The notes under the pieces were generated by a model. The model was not told the DNA's origin. It searched no databases and saw only the letters and a list, made by a program, of their open reading frames with translations. The translations under genes and the position numbers were made by a program. This document shows positions 1-4,631 of a DNA stretch of 5,470 nucleotides, in pieces. Source of the stretch: Bacillota bacterium (GTDB taxonomy: Bacteria; Bacillota; Clostridia; Christensenellales; Borkfalkiaceae); contig JAETTR010000100.1 of assembly GCA_021768985.1 (NCBI GenBank), positions 1-5,470 on the forward strand, read 5' to 3'. Positions within the stretch are counted from its first letter, which is position 1, and each line of letters starts with the position of its first letter.

Positions 1-83
1 AAGGAGACGTCCTTCAACGCCTCTACGGTTACGTCGCCCACGCGGTAATTTTTGCTTACGTTCTTTAAAGACAAGTAACTCAC
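1..83 (-). CDS. ABC transporter ATP-binding protein (MacB/LolD type), N-terminal 27 codons only
   Basis: Reading leftward from a GTG at 83-81, the first 27 codons begin (M)SYLSLKNVSKNYRVG and continue to ALKDVS, where the window ends. This is the usual opening of an ABC ATPase: the first beta strand, the aromatic residue of the A-loop (Y13) that stacks on adenine, and the ALKDVS strand that precedes Walker A. The style (KNVSKNYRVGDVTVEAL) matches the COG1136 group, whose members energise MacB/FtsX-like permeases or lipoprotein and antimicrobial-peptide export. The start is supported by GGAGG at 94-90, six bases upstream. Walker A, the signature motif and Walker B lie outside the window, so the subfamily and substrate are inferred. 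A partner permease would be expected further left. The gene lies downstream of the fumarase terminator in the same orientation and has its own promoter, so it is probably a separate unit. Confidence 0.85.
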   Translation of the reverse strand, partial: MSYLSLKNVSKNYRVGDVTVEALKDVS

Positions 84-114
84 GATCGCCCTCCGGGGAA
101 GTTTCTCACAGTGT

Positions 115-144
115 ATTTTATCATAGTCGTTGTCAGAAATACAA
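115..144 (-). promoter_or_regulatory. Promoter of the left-edge ABC ATPase gene
   Basis: On the minus strand a TTGTAT (-35, 144-139) is separated by 18 bases from TAAAAT (-10, 120-115). The -10 is preceded by TG plus one base, giving an extended -10 (TGATAAAAT). Transcription would start near 108, about 25 bases before the GTG, leaving room for the GGAGG ribosome binding site. The box lies in the AT-rich gap after the fumarase terminator. The call rests on consensus similarity only. Confidence 0.55.
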
Positions 145-187
145 GTGACATTTGTAAAATATTTAATAATTTTTGTGACGGTAACAT

Positions 188-217
188 GAAAAAATCTCTC
201 CGCGGAGAGATTTTTTC
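188..217 (-). terminator. Intrinsic terminator of the fumarase operon, perfect 30-bp palindrome
   Basis: Six A, TCTCTCCGCGGAGAGA and six T, flanked by G and C, form a perfect 30-base palindrome starting five bases after the stop of the fumarase beta gene. In RNA the core gives a GC-containing stem closed by a CGCG loop and followed by a U run. The symmetry makes it functional in either direction, but the only gene ending here is on the minus strand. It separates the fumarase operon from the ABC ATPase gene. Confidence 0.88.
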
Positions 218-222
218 GTCGG

Positions 223-747
223 TTAACGTTGATAAACGCTCTTCCCGTAGCTGTCGATCGCGACGACGAGGGGGAAGTCTTTTACCGTGAAGCGGTGCAC
301 GGCTTCGCTCAGAAGATCGGGGAAGGCGACGCATTCGCTTTTCTGCACGGCGTTTCCGTACGCCGCGCCCGCGCCGCCGATCGCGGCGAAATAGACCTTT
401 TTGTTACGGACGAGCGCAAGGCGGGTTTCCTCGCTCATTTCTCCCTTGCCGATCATGCCGCCCAGACCCAGATCGAGAAGCCGCGGCGCGAACACGTTCA
501 TGCGCGCGGAGGTCGTGGGACCGCAGCTCCCGCAGGCTTTCCCTTCGGGCGCGGGGCAGGGACCCGCGTAATAGATAACCGAATCTTTCAGGGGGAAGGG
601 GAGGGGCTCGCCTTTGTCGAGCAGTTCGAAAATGCGCTTGTGCGCGCAGTCGCGCGCCGTATAGATCACGCCCGAAAGGAGCAGGGAATCTCCCGCGTGC
701 AGTCCGGCGATTTGTTCTTCGGTCAGGGGAAGGGTGATTTTTTTCAT
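223..747 (-). CDS. Class I fumarate hydratase, beta subunit (FumA C-terminal/TtdB family)
   Basis: This 174-residue protein is the swivelling beta subunit of a two-component, iron-sulphur-dependent hydro-lyase that interconverts L-malate and fumarate in the cytoplasm. It shows the family marks in order: TARDCAHKR (30-38), YAGPCPAPEG (60-69), GSCGPTTSARM (73-83), GKGEM (100-104), the glycine-rich AAIGGAGAAYG (121-131), and a C-terminal E138 x VAFPDLLSEAV ... VAIDSYG. The length is normal for TtdB-type subunits. The motif usually reads GPTTSGRM; here the glycine is alanine, a mild change. The ATG follows GGGAG by six bases, and the alpha gene stops only 12 bases upstream, so the two are co-transcribed and made together. 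The partner gene shows that this is the split form and not a fused FumA. L(+)-tartrate dehydratase belongs to the same family and cannot be excluded, although no tartrate gene is nearby. In a fermenter it would serve the reductive succinate branch or aspartate/malate use. Confidence 0.93.
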   Translation of the reverse strand: MKKITLPLTEEQIAGLHAGDSLLLSGVIYTARDCAHKRIFELLDKGEPLPFPLKDSVIYYAGPCPAPEGKACGSCGPTTSARMNVFAPRLLDLGLGGMIGKGEMSEETRLALVRNKKVYFAAIGGAGAAYGNAVQKSECVAFPDLLSEAVHRFTVKDFPLVVAIDSYGKSVYQR

Positions 748-759
748 AAGTTCTCCCGT

Positions 760-1596
760 TTACAGCGTTTCTTTTTCACAGCGGACGCAGTGACATTGAA
801 TGTTGACCGCGACGGGCAAGCCCGCGATGTGGGTGGGGGCGATTTCGCAGGAAACGCCGATCGCCGTCACTTTGCCGCCGAAGCCCTGCGCGCCGATCCC
901 GAGCGCGTTGATCCGTTCCAGCGCTTCCTCCTCGATCTGCGCGACGTCCCTGCGCGGGTTGCGGCTTCCCACTTCCCGCGTGAGCGCCTTTTTTGCGAGC
1001 AGGGCGCAGCCGTCGAACGCGCCGCCGATGCCCACGCCCACGTATACGGGCGGGCAGGGGCGGGAGCCCGCAAGCTTTACCGTTTGTGTAATCGCGTTTA
1101 AAATGCCTTCTCTGCCCTCGGCGGGGGTGAGCATATACAGCCTGCTCATGTTCTCGCTTCCGAAGCCCTTGGGCAGAAAGGTGATCGTAACGTTTTCGCC
1201 CGTTGTGAGATCGACGTGCAGATGCGCGGGCGTGTTGTCGCCCGTATTTACGCGGGTCAGCGGGTCGCATACGCTCTTGCGGAAGTTGCCGTCGGCGTAA
1301 GCCCGCCGCACGCCGTCGTTGACCGCTTCGGCGAGGGGCGCGCCCGTCAGCCGCACGTCCTGCCCGAGTTCGACGAGCACCACGCTCATGCCGGTGTCCT
1401 GACAGACGGGCATGTTTTCGGCGCGGGCGGTTTGCTCGTTTTCGAGCAGAGCGGAGAGCGCGAACTCCGCCGCGCCCGATTCCGTTTTTTGCGCGGCTTG
1501 CAGCGCGTCGCGGCAGGAATCGGTGAGCGTCAGCCCTGCTTTGCGCGCGAGCCGATACACGCAATCGGAGATTTCTTGTGTCGATACCGTTTTCAT
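760..1596 (-). CDS. Class I fumarate hydratase, alpha subunit (FumA N-terminal/TtdA family)
   Basis: This 278-residue subunit carries the [4Fe-4S] cluster and most of the active site of a two-component class I fumarase (fumA/ttdA-like). The three expected cluster cysteines are visible: C65 in PVCQDTG, C181 in PCPPVYVG, and C268 in NIQCHC. Other family blocks are DPLTRVNTGDNTPAHLH (111-127), LPKGFGSENMS (141-151), GVGIGGAFDG (187-196) followed by LAKKAL (200-205), and THIAGLPVAVN (255-265). The length is typical for TtdA. The cluster makes the enzyme oxygen-sensitive, which fits an anaerobe. It is the first gene of a two-gene operon with the beta subunit. The ATG at 1596 matches the usual N-terminus, but no Shine-Dalgarno precedes it, and a TATAAT ends six bases upstream, so the transcript is predicted to begin at the ATG itself. 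Family assignment is firm. Fumarate rather than tartrate as substrate is inferred from general abundance of the family. Confidence 0.94.
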   Translation of the reverse strand: MKTVSTQEISDCVYRLARKAGLTLTDSCRDALQAAQKTESGAAEFALSALLENEQTARAENMPVCQDTGMSVVLVELGQDVRLTGAPLAEAVNDGVRRAYADGNFRKSVCDPLTRVNTGDNTPAHLHVDLTTGENVTITFLPKGFGSENMSRLYMLTPAEGREGILNAITQTVKLAGSRPCPPVYVGVGIGGAFDGCALLAKKALTREVGSRNPRRDVAQIEEEALERINALGIGAQGFGGKVTAIGVSCEIAPTHIAGLPVAVNIQCHCVRCEKETL

Positions 1597-1602
1597 GCTT
1601 AT

Positions 1603-1630
1603 ATTATATAAGAAATTTGCAAAAAAGCAA
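1603..1630 (-). promoter_or_regulatory. Promoter of the fumarase operon, predicted leaderless start
   Basis: On the minus strand a perfect TATAAT lies at 1608-1603, with TTGCTT at 1630-1625 as a -35 (16-base spacer). Exactly six bases (1602-1597) separate the -10 from the ATG, so the expected +1 is the A of the start codon at 1596. No purine-rich ribosome binding site is present. A small inverted repeat TTTGC-N6-GCAAA (1616-1631) covers the -35 and could be an operator. Confidence 0.72.
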
Positions 1631-1639
1631 AGTTTTTGT

Positions 1640-1668
1640 TTGGATTTTTTCGGGATTTCTTATATAAT
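1640..1668 (+). promoter_or_regulatory. Promoter of the CPBP protease-rlmH-M14-tadA operon, predicted leaderless start
   Basis: A perfect TATAAT at 1663-1668 is preceded, 17 bases away, by TTGGAT (1640-1645), a weak -35 matching only the TTG. Six bases (1669-1674) separate the -10 from the ATG at 1675, placing the expected +1 on the start codon. The sequence just before the ATG (ATCGGT) is not a ribosome binding site. It mirrors the fumarase promoter on the other strand. Confidence 0.72.
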
Positions 1669-1674
1669 ATCGGT

Positions 1675-2646
1675 ATGGAACGCAAAGTAGAAACGACAGA
1701 AGCCGATTTAAAAAAACGCGCGCTGTCCGAAGCGGGAATCACGTATTCCGCGAGCGCGGTGCTGCCCGTAATTCTTTCGCTCGTGCTTTCGATCATCCTG
1801 ATGTCGATCTCGGGCGGGAAGGAACAGAACTGGTATGCGAAACAGGATTGGTATAAATATCTGTGTTATCTGATTCCGCAGATTTGTTTCGCGGCGTCGG
1901 CGTTTTTCTTTTTCCGCCGAAGCGGCGTTTCGTTCAAAGGCGCGTTCGGCGGCTGTAAATGGTACTATTTCCCGATTGCGATCGCGTTGCAGTTCGGGCT
2001 GTTGTTTTCGCTCTCCGAACTCAACGAATACTTCATCAAGCTTCTCGAGCTGACGGGCTACCGCCGCATGGAGAGCACGCTTCCCACGCTGAGCGGTTGG
2101 AATCTGTTGCCCGCGATTCTCGTGATCGCCGTGCTGCCCGCCGTCTTCGAAGAGACGATCTTCCGCGGGATTCTCTCCCGTCAGATGCACGAGAGCGGGT
2201 GGGGAATTCTTTCCGTCGTGCTGATCTCGGGCGGCATGTTCTCGCTCTTTCATCATAATCCCGAACAGACGATCTACCAGTTCCTCTGCGGAGGGTGTCT
2301 GACGCTCGTCGCGCTCCGCGCGGGCAGCGCGCTTCCCACGATCGTCGCGCATTTTCTGAACAACGCGCTGATTCTGATTCTGTCGGCGGTGAACGCGCCG
2401 AAATACGGCGAGAACTTTTCGATGAGCCAGACCATGCCCGCGGGCGGATACGCCGCGTTGTGCGTGTGTTCGGCGATCTGTCTGTTGGGCGCGCTCGCCT
2501 TTCTCATCTTTTTCTGCGGAGAGAAGGGGGAAAAGAAAGGGGGCGTCGTGCACGGAAAAGCGTTTTTCTTCGCCGCTTCGGTCGGGTTCGCGCTGTGCGG
2601 AATCCAGTGGATCATAACGCTGATTACGGGGTTCGTCGCGGCATGA
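1675..2646 (+). CDS. CPBP (CAAX/Abi) family intramembrane metalloprotease
   Basis: This polytopic membrane protein of 323 residues belongs to the CPBP/Rce1 family of glutamate-dependent intramembrane proteases. All three active-site blocks are present: EETIFR (E159, E160, R164), FSLFH (F189, H193) and HFLNN (H226, N230). These lie on helices inside the bilayer. Hydrophobic segments fall near 26-46, 62-81, 97-117, 145-158, 176-192, 202-218, 223-240, 258-281 and 295-320. A charged N-terminal stretch (1-20) should face the cytoplasm. Bacterial relatives process peptides such as bacteriocins, take part in self-immunity, or have no known substrate; none is evident here. The ATG at 1675 is preferred to an in-frame TTG at 1636 because the TTG lies upstream of the promoter -10. 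It lacks a Shine-Dalgarno and is predicted to be leaderless. It is the first gene of the operon and its last codons overlap rlmH (ATGA). Confidence 0.9.
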   Translation: MERKVETTEADLKKRALSEAGITYSASAVLPVILSLVLSIILMSISGGKEQNWYAKQDWYKYLCYLIPQICFAASAFFFFRRSGVSFKGAFGGCKWYYFPIAIALQFGLLFSLSELNEYFIKLLELTGYRRMESTLPTLSGWNLLPAILVIAVLPAVFEETIFRGILSRQMHESGWGILSVVLISGGMFSLFHHNPEQTIYQFLCGGCLTLVALRAGSALPTIVAHFLNNALILILSAVNAPKYGENFSMSQTMPAGGYAALCVCSAICLLGALAFLIFFCGEKGEKKGGVVHGKAFFFAASVGFALCGIQWIITLITGFVAA

Positions 2647-3080
2647 TCAGGATCACTTTCGCGTGCGTGGGCAAATTAAAGGAGAACTATTGGCGGGACG
2701 CGGTCGCCGAATATATCAAACGGTTGTCCCGTTTCTGTAAAACGGAGATCAGGGAGCTTCCGGAGCGGAGCTCTCCCAAAGAGGAAGCGGAGGAGATTTT
2801 GCGCGCCTGTCGCGGGTACGTGATCGCGCTTGCCGTGGAGGGCAGGGGTTGCTCTTCGGAAAAGCTCGCCGAAAAGCTGAAAGCGCTTTGCGACCGCGGC
2901 GAAGAGATCACGTTCGTGATCGGTTCTTCCTGCGGGCTGGACGGCAGGGTCAAGGCGGCGGCGAACGAGCTGCTCTCGTTTTCGGAGATGACCTTTCCGC
3001 ACCAGATGATGCGGGTGATTTTGCTCGAACAGGTTTACCGTGCGTTTATGATCAATGCGGGCGGAGAGTATCATAAGTAA
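2643..3080 (+). CDS. rlmH: 23S rRNA (pseudouridine-1915-N3)-methyltransferase RlmH
   Basis: RlmH is a small SPOUT-class, SAM-dependent enzyme that methylates N3 of pseudouridine 1915 in helix 69 of 23S rRNA on assembled 70S ribosomes, acting as a homodimer. The 145-residue sequence starts MIRITFACVGKLKENYW, includes IALAVEGRGCSSEKLA (61-76), the SAM-knot strand TFVIGSSCGL (90-99), and ends with the hallmark SFSEMTFPHQMMRVILLEQVYRAF and terminal YHK. The usual tail RGEPYHK reads AGGEYHK here, with the same length. The family glycine block is commonly IGG followed by a small polar stretch; here it is IGSSCG. The ATG overlaps the stop of the CPBP protease gene by four bases (ATGA) and has no good ribosome binding site of its own, which suggests translational coupling. 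The family match is very strong. Confidence 0.96.
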   Translation: MIRITFACVGKLKENYWRDAVAEYIKRLSRFCKTEIRELPERSSPKEEAEEILRACRGYVIALAVEGRGCSSEKLAEKLKALCDRGEEITFVIGSSCGLDGRVKAAANELLSFSEMTFPHQMMRVILLEQVYRAFMINAGGEYHK

Positions 3081-3102
3081 GTAAAAAAAGTAATTCACGC
3101 GA

Positions 3103-3145
3103 TTTTTGCAACGCGCAGGAAATAAACGCGCGTGCGTTGCAAGAA
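3103..3145 (+). other. Strong hairpin between rlmH and the M14 peptidase, with two competing pairings
   Basis: TTGCAACGC (3106-3114) is the exact complement of GCGTTGCAA (3134-3142). The stem can be lengthened outward over 3103-3105 with 3143-3145 (one G-U), and inward by two more pairs. An alternative stem pairs ACGCGC (3111-3116) with GCGCGT (3128-3133), which excludes the first. The loop of the larger form exposes AGGAAATAA. No T run follows on either strand, so it is not an intrinsic terminator. It could stabilise or process the polycistronic mRNA, or influence translation of the peptidase. Confidence 0.6.
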
Positions 3146-3966
3146 AAAGCACCGTACCCCCGATTGTCGCATACCATGATAGCGTGAACTTATATCGTGA
3201 AATCAGAAGTTATTACGCGCTGTATCGGGGAGAAAAACGCATTATCGGCAGAAGCGCCGAGGGCAGACATATCTTTGCCATGTTCGTCGGAAAACACGAT
3301 TCTCCCGTGGGAATCAGTCAGTACGCCATGCACGCAAGGGAGTGGATCACCGCTCTGCTTGCGCTCGAACAGATGAACGCGGGAGTGCCCTGCGGCGGGG
3401 TCTGGTTCGTGCCCCTCGTCAATCCCGACGGCGCGGCGATCGTGCAGAGCGCGTGCCGGTTCGGTCGGAGCGGCGAGCGGGAGCGTTCGCTCTGGAAAGC
3501 GAACGCCGAAGGGGTGGATTTGAACGTGAATTTTCCCGCGCGCTGGGGCACGGGAAAGCGGAACGTATTCGCGCCCGCTTCCGAAAATTACGTGGGCAGA
3601 TTCCCGCTGTGCGCGCCCGAGAGCCGCGCGCTCGCTTCCTTTACGCGGGAGGTGCGCCCGCAGTATACCGTCAGCTGGCATACGAAGGGGGAGGAAATCT
3701 ATTGGAGATTTCATCAGCCGCGGGAACGCGCCGCGCGGGATAAGCGGCTCGCGAAGCTTCTTTCAAAGAGCACGGGGTATCCGTTAAAGGAATCGCCCGA
3801 TTCCGCGGGAGGCTATAAGGACTGGTGCGTGGAGGAGCTCGGCATTCCCGCCTTTACGGTGGAAGCGGGGAACGATTCGCTGACGCACCCGTTGGGAATT
3901 TCGGCGTTGGATGAAATCGTAAACCGTTGCAAAAACGCGATCGCGGATCTGTCGAAAGGGTTTTGA
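3106..3966 (+). CDS. M14 family zinc peptidase, probably gamma-D-Glu-diamino-acid type, cytoplasmic
   Basis: The protein has the M14 carboxypeptidase fold marks, numbered from a TTG at 3106 (286 residues): zinc ligands H76 and E79 in HAREW, NPDG (106-109), WKANAEGVDLN (130-140), third ligand H192 in SWHTKGEEIYW, GGYKDW (235-240), and catalytic E253 in TVEAG. The WKAN...GVDLN and HTKGEEIYW blocks resemble peptidoglycan gamma-D-glutamyl-diaminopimelate peptidases. There is no signal peptide, so it would act in the cytoplasm, perhaps in wall-peptide recycling. The usual NR pair of the specificity pocket is NV here (N140, V141). The start is uncertain: no ATG is in frame. The TTG at 3106 lies inside a strong hairpin, and a GTG at 3184 gives 260 residues beginning MNLYREI; neither has a Shine-Dalgarno. 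The longer form is listed as the outer limit. It sits after rlmH and two bases before tadA. Confidence 0.85.
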   Translation: MQRAGNKRACVARKSTVPPIVAYHDSVNLYREIRSYYALYRGEKRIIGRSAEGRHIFAMFVGKHDSPVGISQYAMHAREWITALLALEQMNAGVPCGGVWFVPLVNPDGAAIVQSACRFGRSGERERSLWKANAEGVDLNVNFPARWGTGKRNVFAPASENYVGRFPLCAPESRALASFTREVRPQYTVSWHTKGEEIYWRFHQPRERAARDKRLAKLLSKSTGYPLKESPDSAGGYKDWCVEELGIPAFTVEAGNDSLTHPLGISALDEIVNRCKNAIADLSKGF

Positions 3967-3968
3967 TT

Positions 3969-4433
3969 ATGGAAGAAAAATACATGCGGGAGGCGATCCG
4001 TCTCGCGCAAAAAGCGAAAAAGAAGGGCGAGGTGCCCATAGGCGCGGTGGTCGTCTACCGCGGAAAAGTCATCGGGCGGGGGTACAACCTGCGCACGAAA
4101 AAACAGATGGCGACCGCGCACGCCGAGGTCCGCGCGATCGAGCGCGCCTGCAAAAAGCTACGGTCCTGGCGGCTTCCCGATGCGGAGCTATACGTCACGC
4201 TGGAGCCCTGCCCCATGTGCATGGGAACGGCGTTGAACGCGCGGATCGACAGGGTCTATTTCGGCGCGTACGAACAGAAGGGCAGGAGCCTGACCCGCGA
4301 GCTTGCAAACGCGAATCTTCTGAACCATACGGTGGAGGTGACGGGGGGCGTGCTCGAAAAGGAGTGTGCCGAAGTGCTCACGTCCTTCTTTTCGGAAATG
4401 CGCGAACGGGAAAAGAAAAAGCGGAAAAAGTAA
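3969..4433 (+). CDS. tadA: tRNA-specific adenosine(34) deaminase TadA
   Basis: TadA is a cytoplasmic zinc deaminase, normally a dimer, that converts wobble adenosine 34 of tRNA-Arg(ACG) to inosine. The 154-residue protein begins MEEKYMREAIRLAQKA, has the substrate-loop N40 in RGYN, H51 and proton-shuttling E53 in TAHAE, and zinc cysteines C81 and C84 in LEPCPMC. It ends with GGVLEKEC ... FFSEMREREKKKRKK, the usual basic tail. The ATG at 3969 is preceded by AAAGGG eight bases away and lies two bases after the M14 stop, so an upstream in-frame start at 3927 inside the peptidase gene is not needed. One stretch is atypical: after FGAYE most Bacillota enzymes have a D-K-x-GA-x-GS-like segment, but here QKGRSLTRELANANLLNH stands instead. 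This is probably lineage variation, as all catalytic residues are intact. It is the last gene of the operon. Confidence 0.94.
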   Translation: MEEKYMREAIRLAQKAKKKGEVPIGAVVVYRGKVIGRGYNLRTKKQMATAHAEVRAIERACKKLRSWRLPDAELYVTLEPCPMCMGTALNARIDRVYFGAYEQKGRSLTRELANANLLNHTVEVTGGVLEKECAEVLTSFFSEMREREKKKRKK

Positions 4434-4447
4434 GAAGGAATGCGTTT

Positions 4448-4478
4448 CGCGTGCCGTGCGCGCGGGCGCGTTTTTTTT
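4448..4478 (+). terminator. Intrinsic terminator after tadA
   Basis: A very GC-rich stretch (4448-4470) can fold in several registers, for example CGTGC (4454-4458) with GCGCG (4466-4470) or GCGCG with CGCG plus a G-U. It runs directly into eight T (4471-4478). This lies 15-45 bases after the tadA stop, where the end of the four-gene operon is expected. Confidence 0.75.
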
Positions 4479-4490
4479 GTGAAAGTTTCG

Positions 4491-4521
4491 CAAAATCGGA
4501 TCGATGCGATCCGCGATTTTG
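4491..4521. repeat. Imperfect inverted repeat abutting the -35 of the ABC exporter promoter
   Basis: CGGATC (4497-4502) pairs with GATCCG (4508-4513) around a five-base loop. CAAAAT (4491-4496) pairs with ATTTTG (4516-4521) outside it, with a two-base bulge (4514-4515). The repeat ends on the base before the TTGACA box. It may be an operator for a regulator of the exporter or a backup terminator for the tadA operon; the sequence alone does not decide. Confidence 0.6.
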
Positions 4522-4550
4522 TTGACAAAGAGACAGATTCGTGCTAATAT
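4522..4550 (+). promoter_or_regulatory. Promoter of the ABC exporter gene
   Basis: A perfect TTGACA (4522-4527), a 17-base spacer and TAATAT (4545-4550) preceded by TG plus one base make an extended -10 promoter for the vegetative sigma factor. The start would be near 4557, giving a leader of about 75 bases before the TTG start codon. It is the strongest -35 in the window. Confidence 0.85.
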
Positions 4551-4571
4551 TGAGCATATACCGAAAAAATT

Positions 4572-4607
4572 CCGTGATACCTGTGGTTCACGGTTCCGTT
4601 TTTTATT
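4572..4607 (+). promoter_or_regulatory. Candidate transcription attenuator in the ABC exporter leader
   Basis: CCGTGA (4572-4577), a bulged T, ACC (4579-4581), loop TGT, GGT (4585-4587) and TCACGG (4588-4593) form a nine-pair stem. Five bases later comes TTTTTTATTT (4599-4608), and six A (4564-4569) precede the stem. It lies between the predicted +1 and the ribosome binding site, so it could stop transcription before the gene. The five-base gap before the T run weakens it as a textbook terminator. No convincing leader peptide or known riboswitch was recognised. Confidence 0.5.
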
Positions 4608-4618
4608 TGGAAGAAAAA

Positions 4619-4623
4619 GGAGG
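4619..4623 (+). promoter_or_regulatory. Ribosome binding site that fixes the TTG start of the ABC exporter
   Basis: AAAGGAGG ends at 4623, eight bases before the TTG at 4632. No ATG or GTG is in frame nearby at the proper N-terminus, so this strong site decides the rare TTG start. Confidence 0.85.
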
Positions 4624-4631
4624 CGTTTTAT

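Larger units (their letters stand above)
1601..1670. repeat. 16-bp perfect inverted repeat containing both divergent -10 boxes
   Basis: The arm ATATTATATAAGAAAT at 1601-1616 is the exact reverse complement of ATTTCTTATATAATAT at 1655-1670, with 38 bases between the arms. Pairing stops at both edges: 1600/1671 and 1617/1654 do not pair. The identity extends well past the -10 hexamers, adding ATTTCTTA upstream and AT downstream of the TATAAT core. Each arm ends four or fewer bases from a start codon. The repeat could bind a shared regulator, extrude as a cruciform, or be two copies of one promoter form. Confidence 0.85.

Noticed and set aside
80..334. 84-codon minus-strand frame across the terminator and the ABC promoter
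   Set aside because: It crosses a terminator and a promoter, has no ribosome binding site and no recognisable similarity.
229..1101. 290-codon open frame on the plus strand across both fumarase genes
   Set aside because: It runs antisense to two well-conserved genes, is rich in Arg, Ala and Gly as expected from GC-rich antisense frames, and shows no recognisable domain or ribosome binding site.
776..1564. 262-codon minus-strand frame inside the fumarase alpha gene
   Set aside because: Same strand but shifted frame; the product is extremely arginine-rich and without motifs, while the other frame carries all fumarase signatures.
1636..1674. Longer CPBP protease with a TTG start at 1636
   Set aside because: The start would lie upstream of the predicted -10 box, so it would not be in the mRNA, and the extra residues are coded by promoter sequence.
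1708..2553. 281-codon minus-strand frame opposite the CPBP protease
   Set aside because: Low-complexity Arg/His/Glu composition with no domain; a shadow of the membrane protein gene.
4497..4521. Riboswitch or small RNA gene in the 198-base gap between tadA and the ABC exporter
   Set aside because: No conserved riboswitch core could be recognised; the gap is accounted for by a terminator, a dyad, a promoter and one hairpin.
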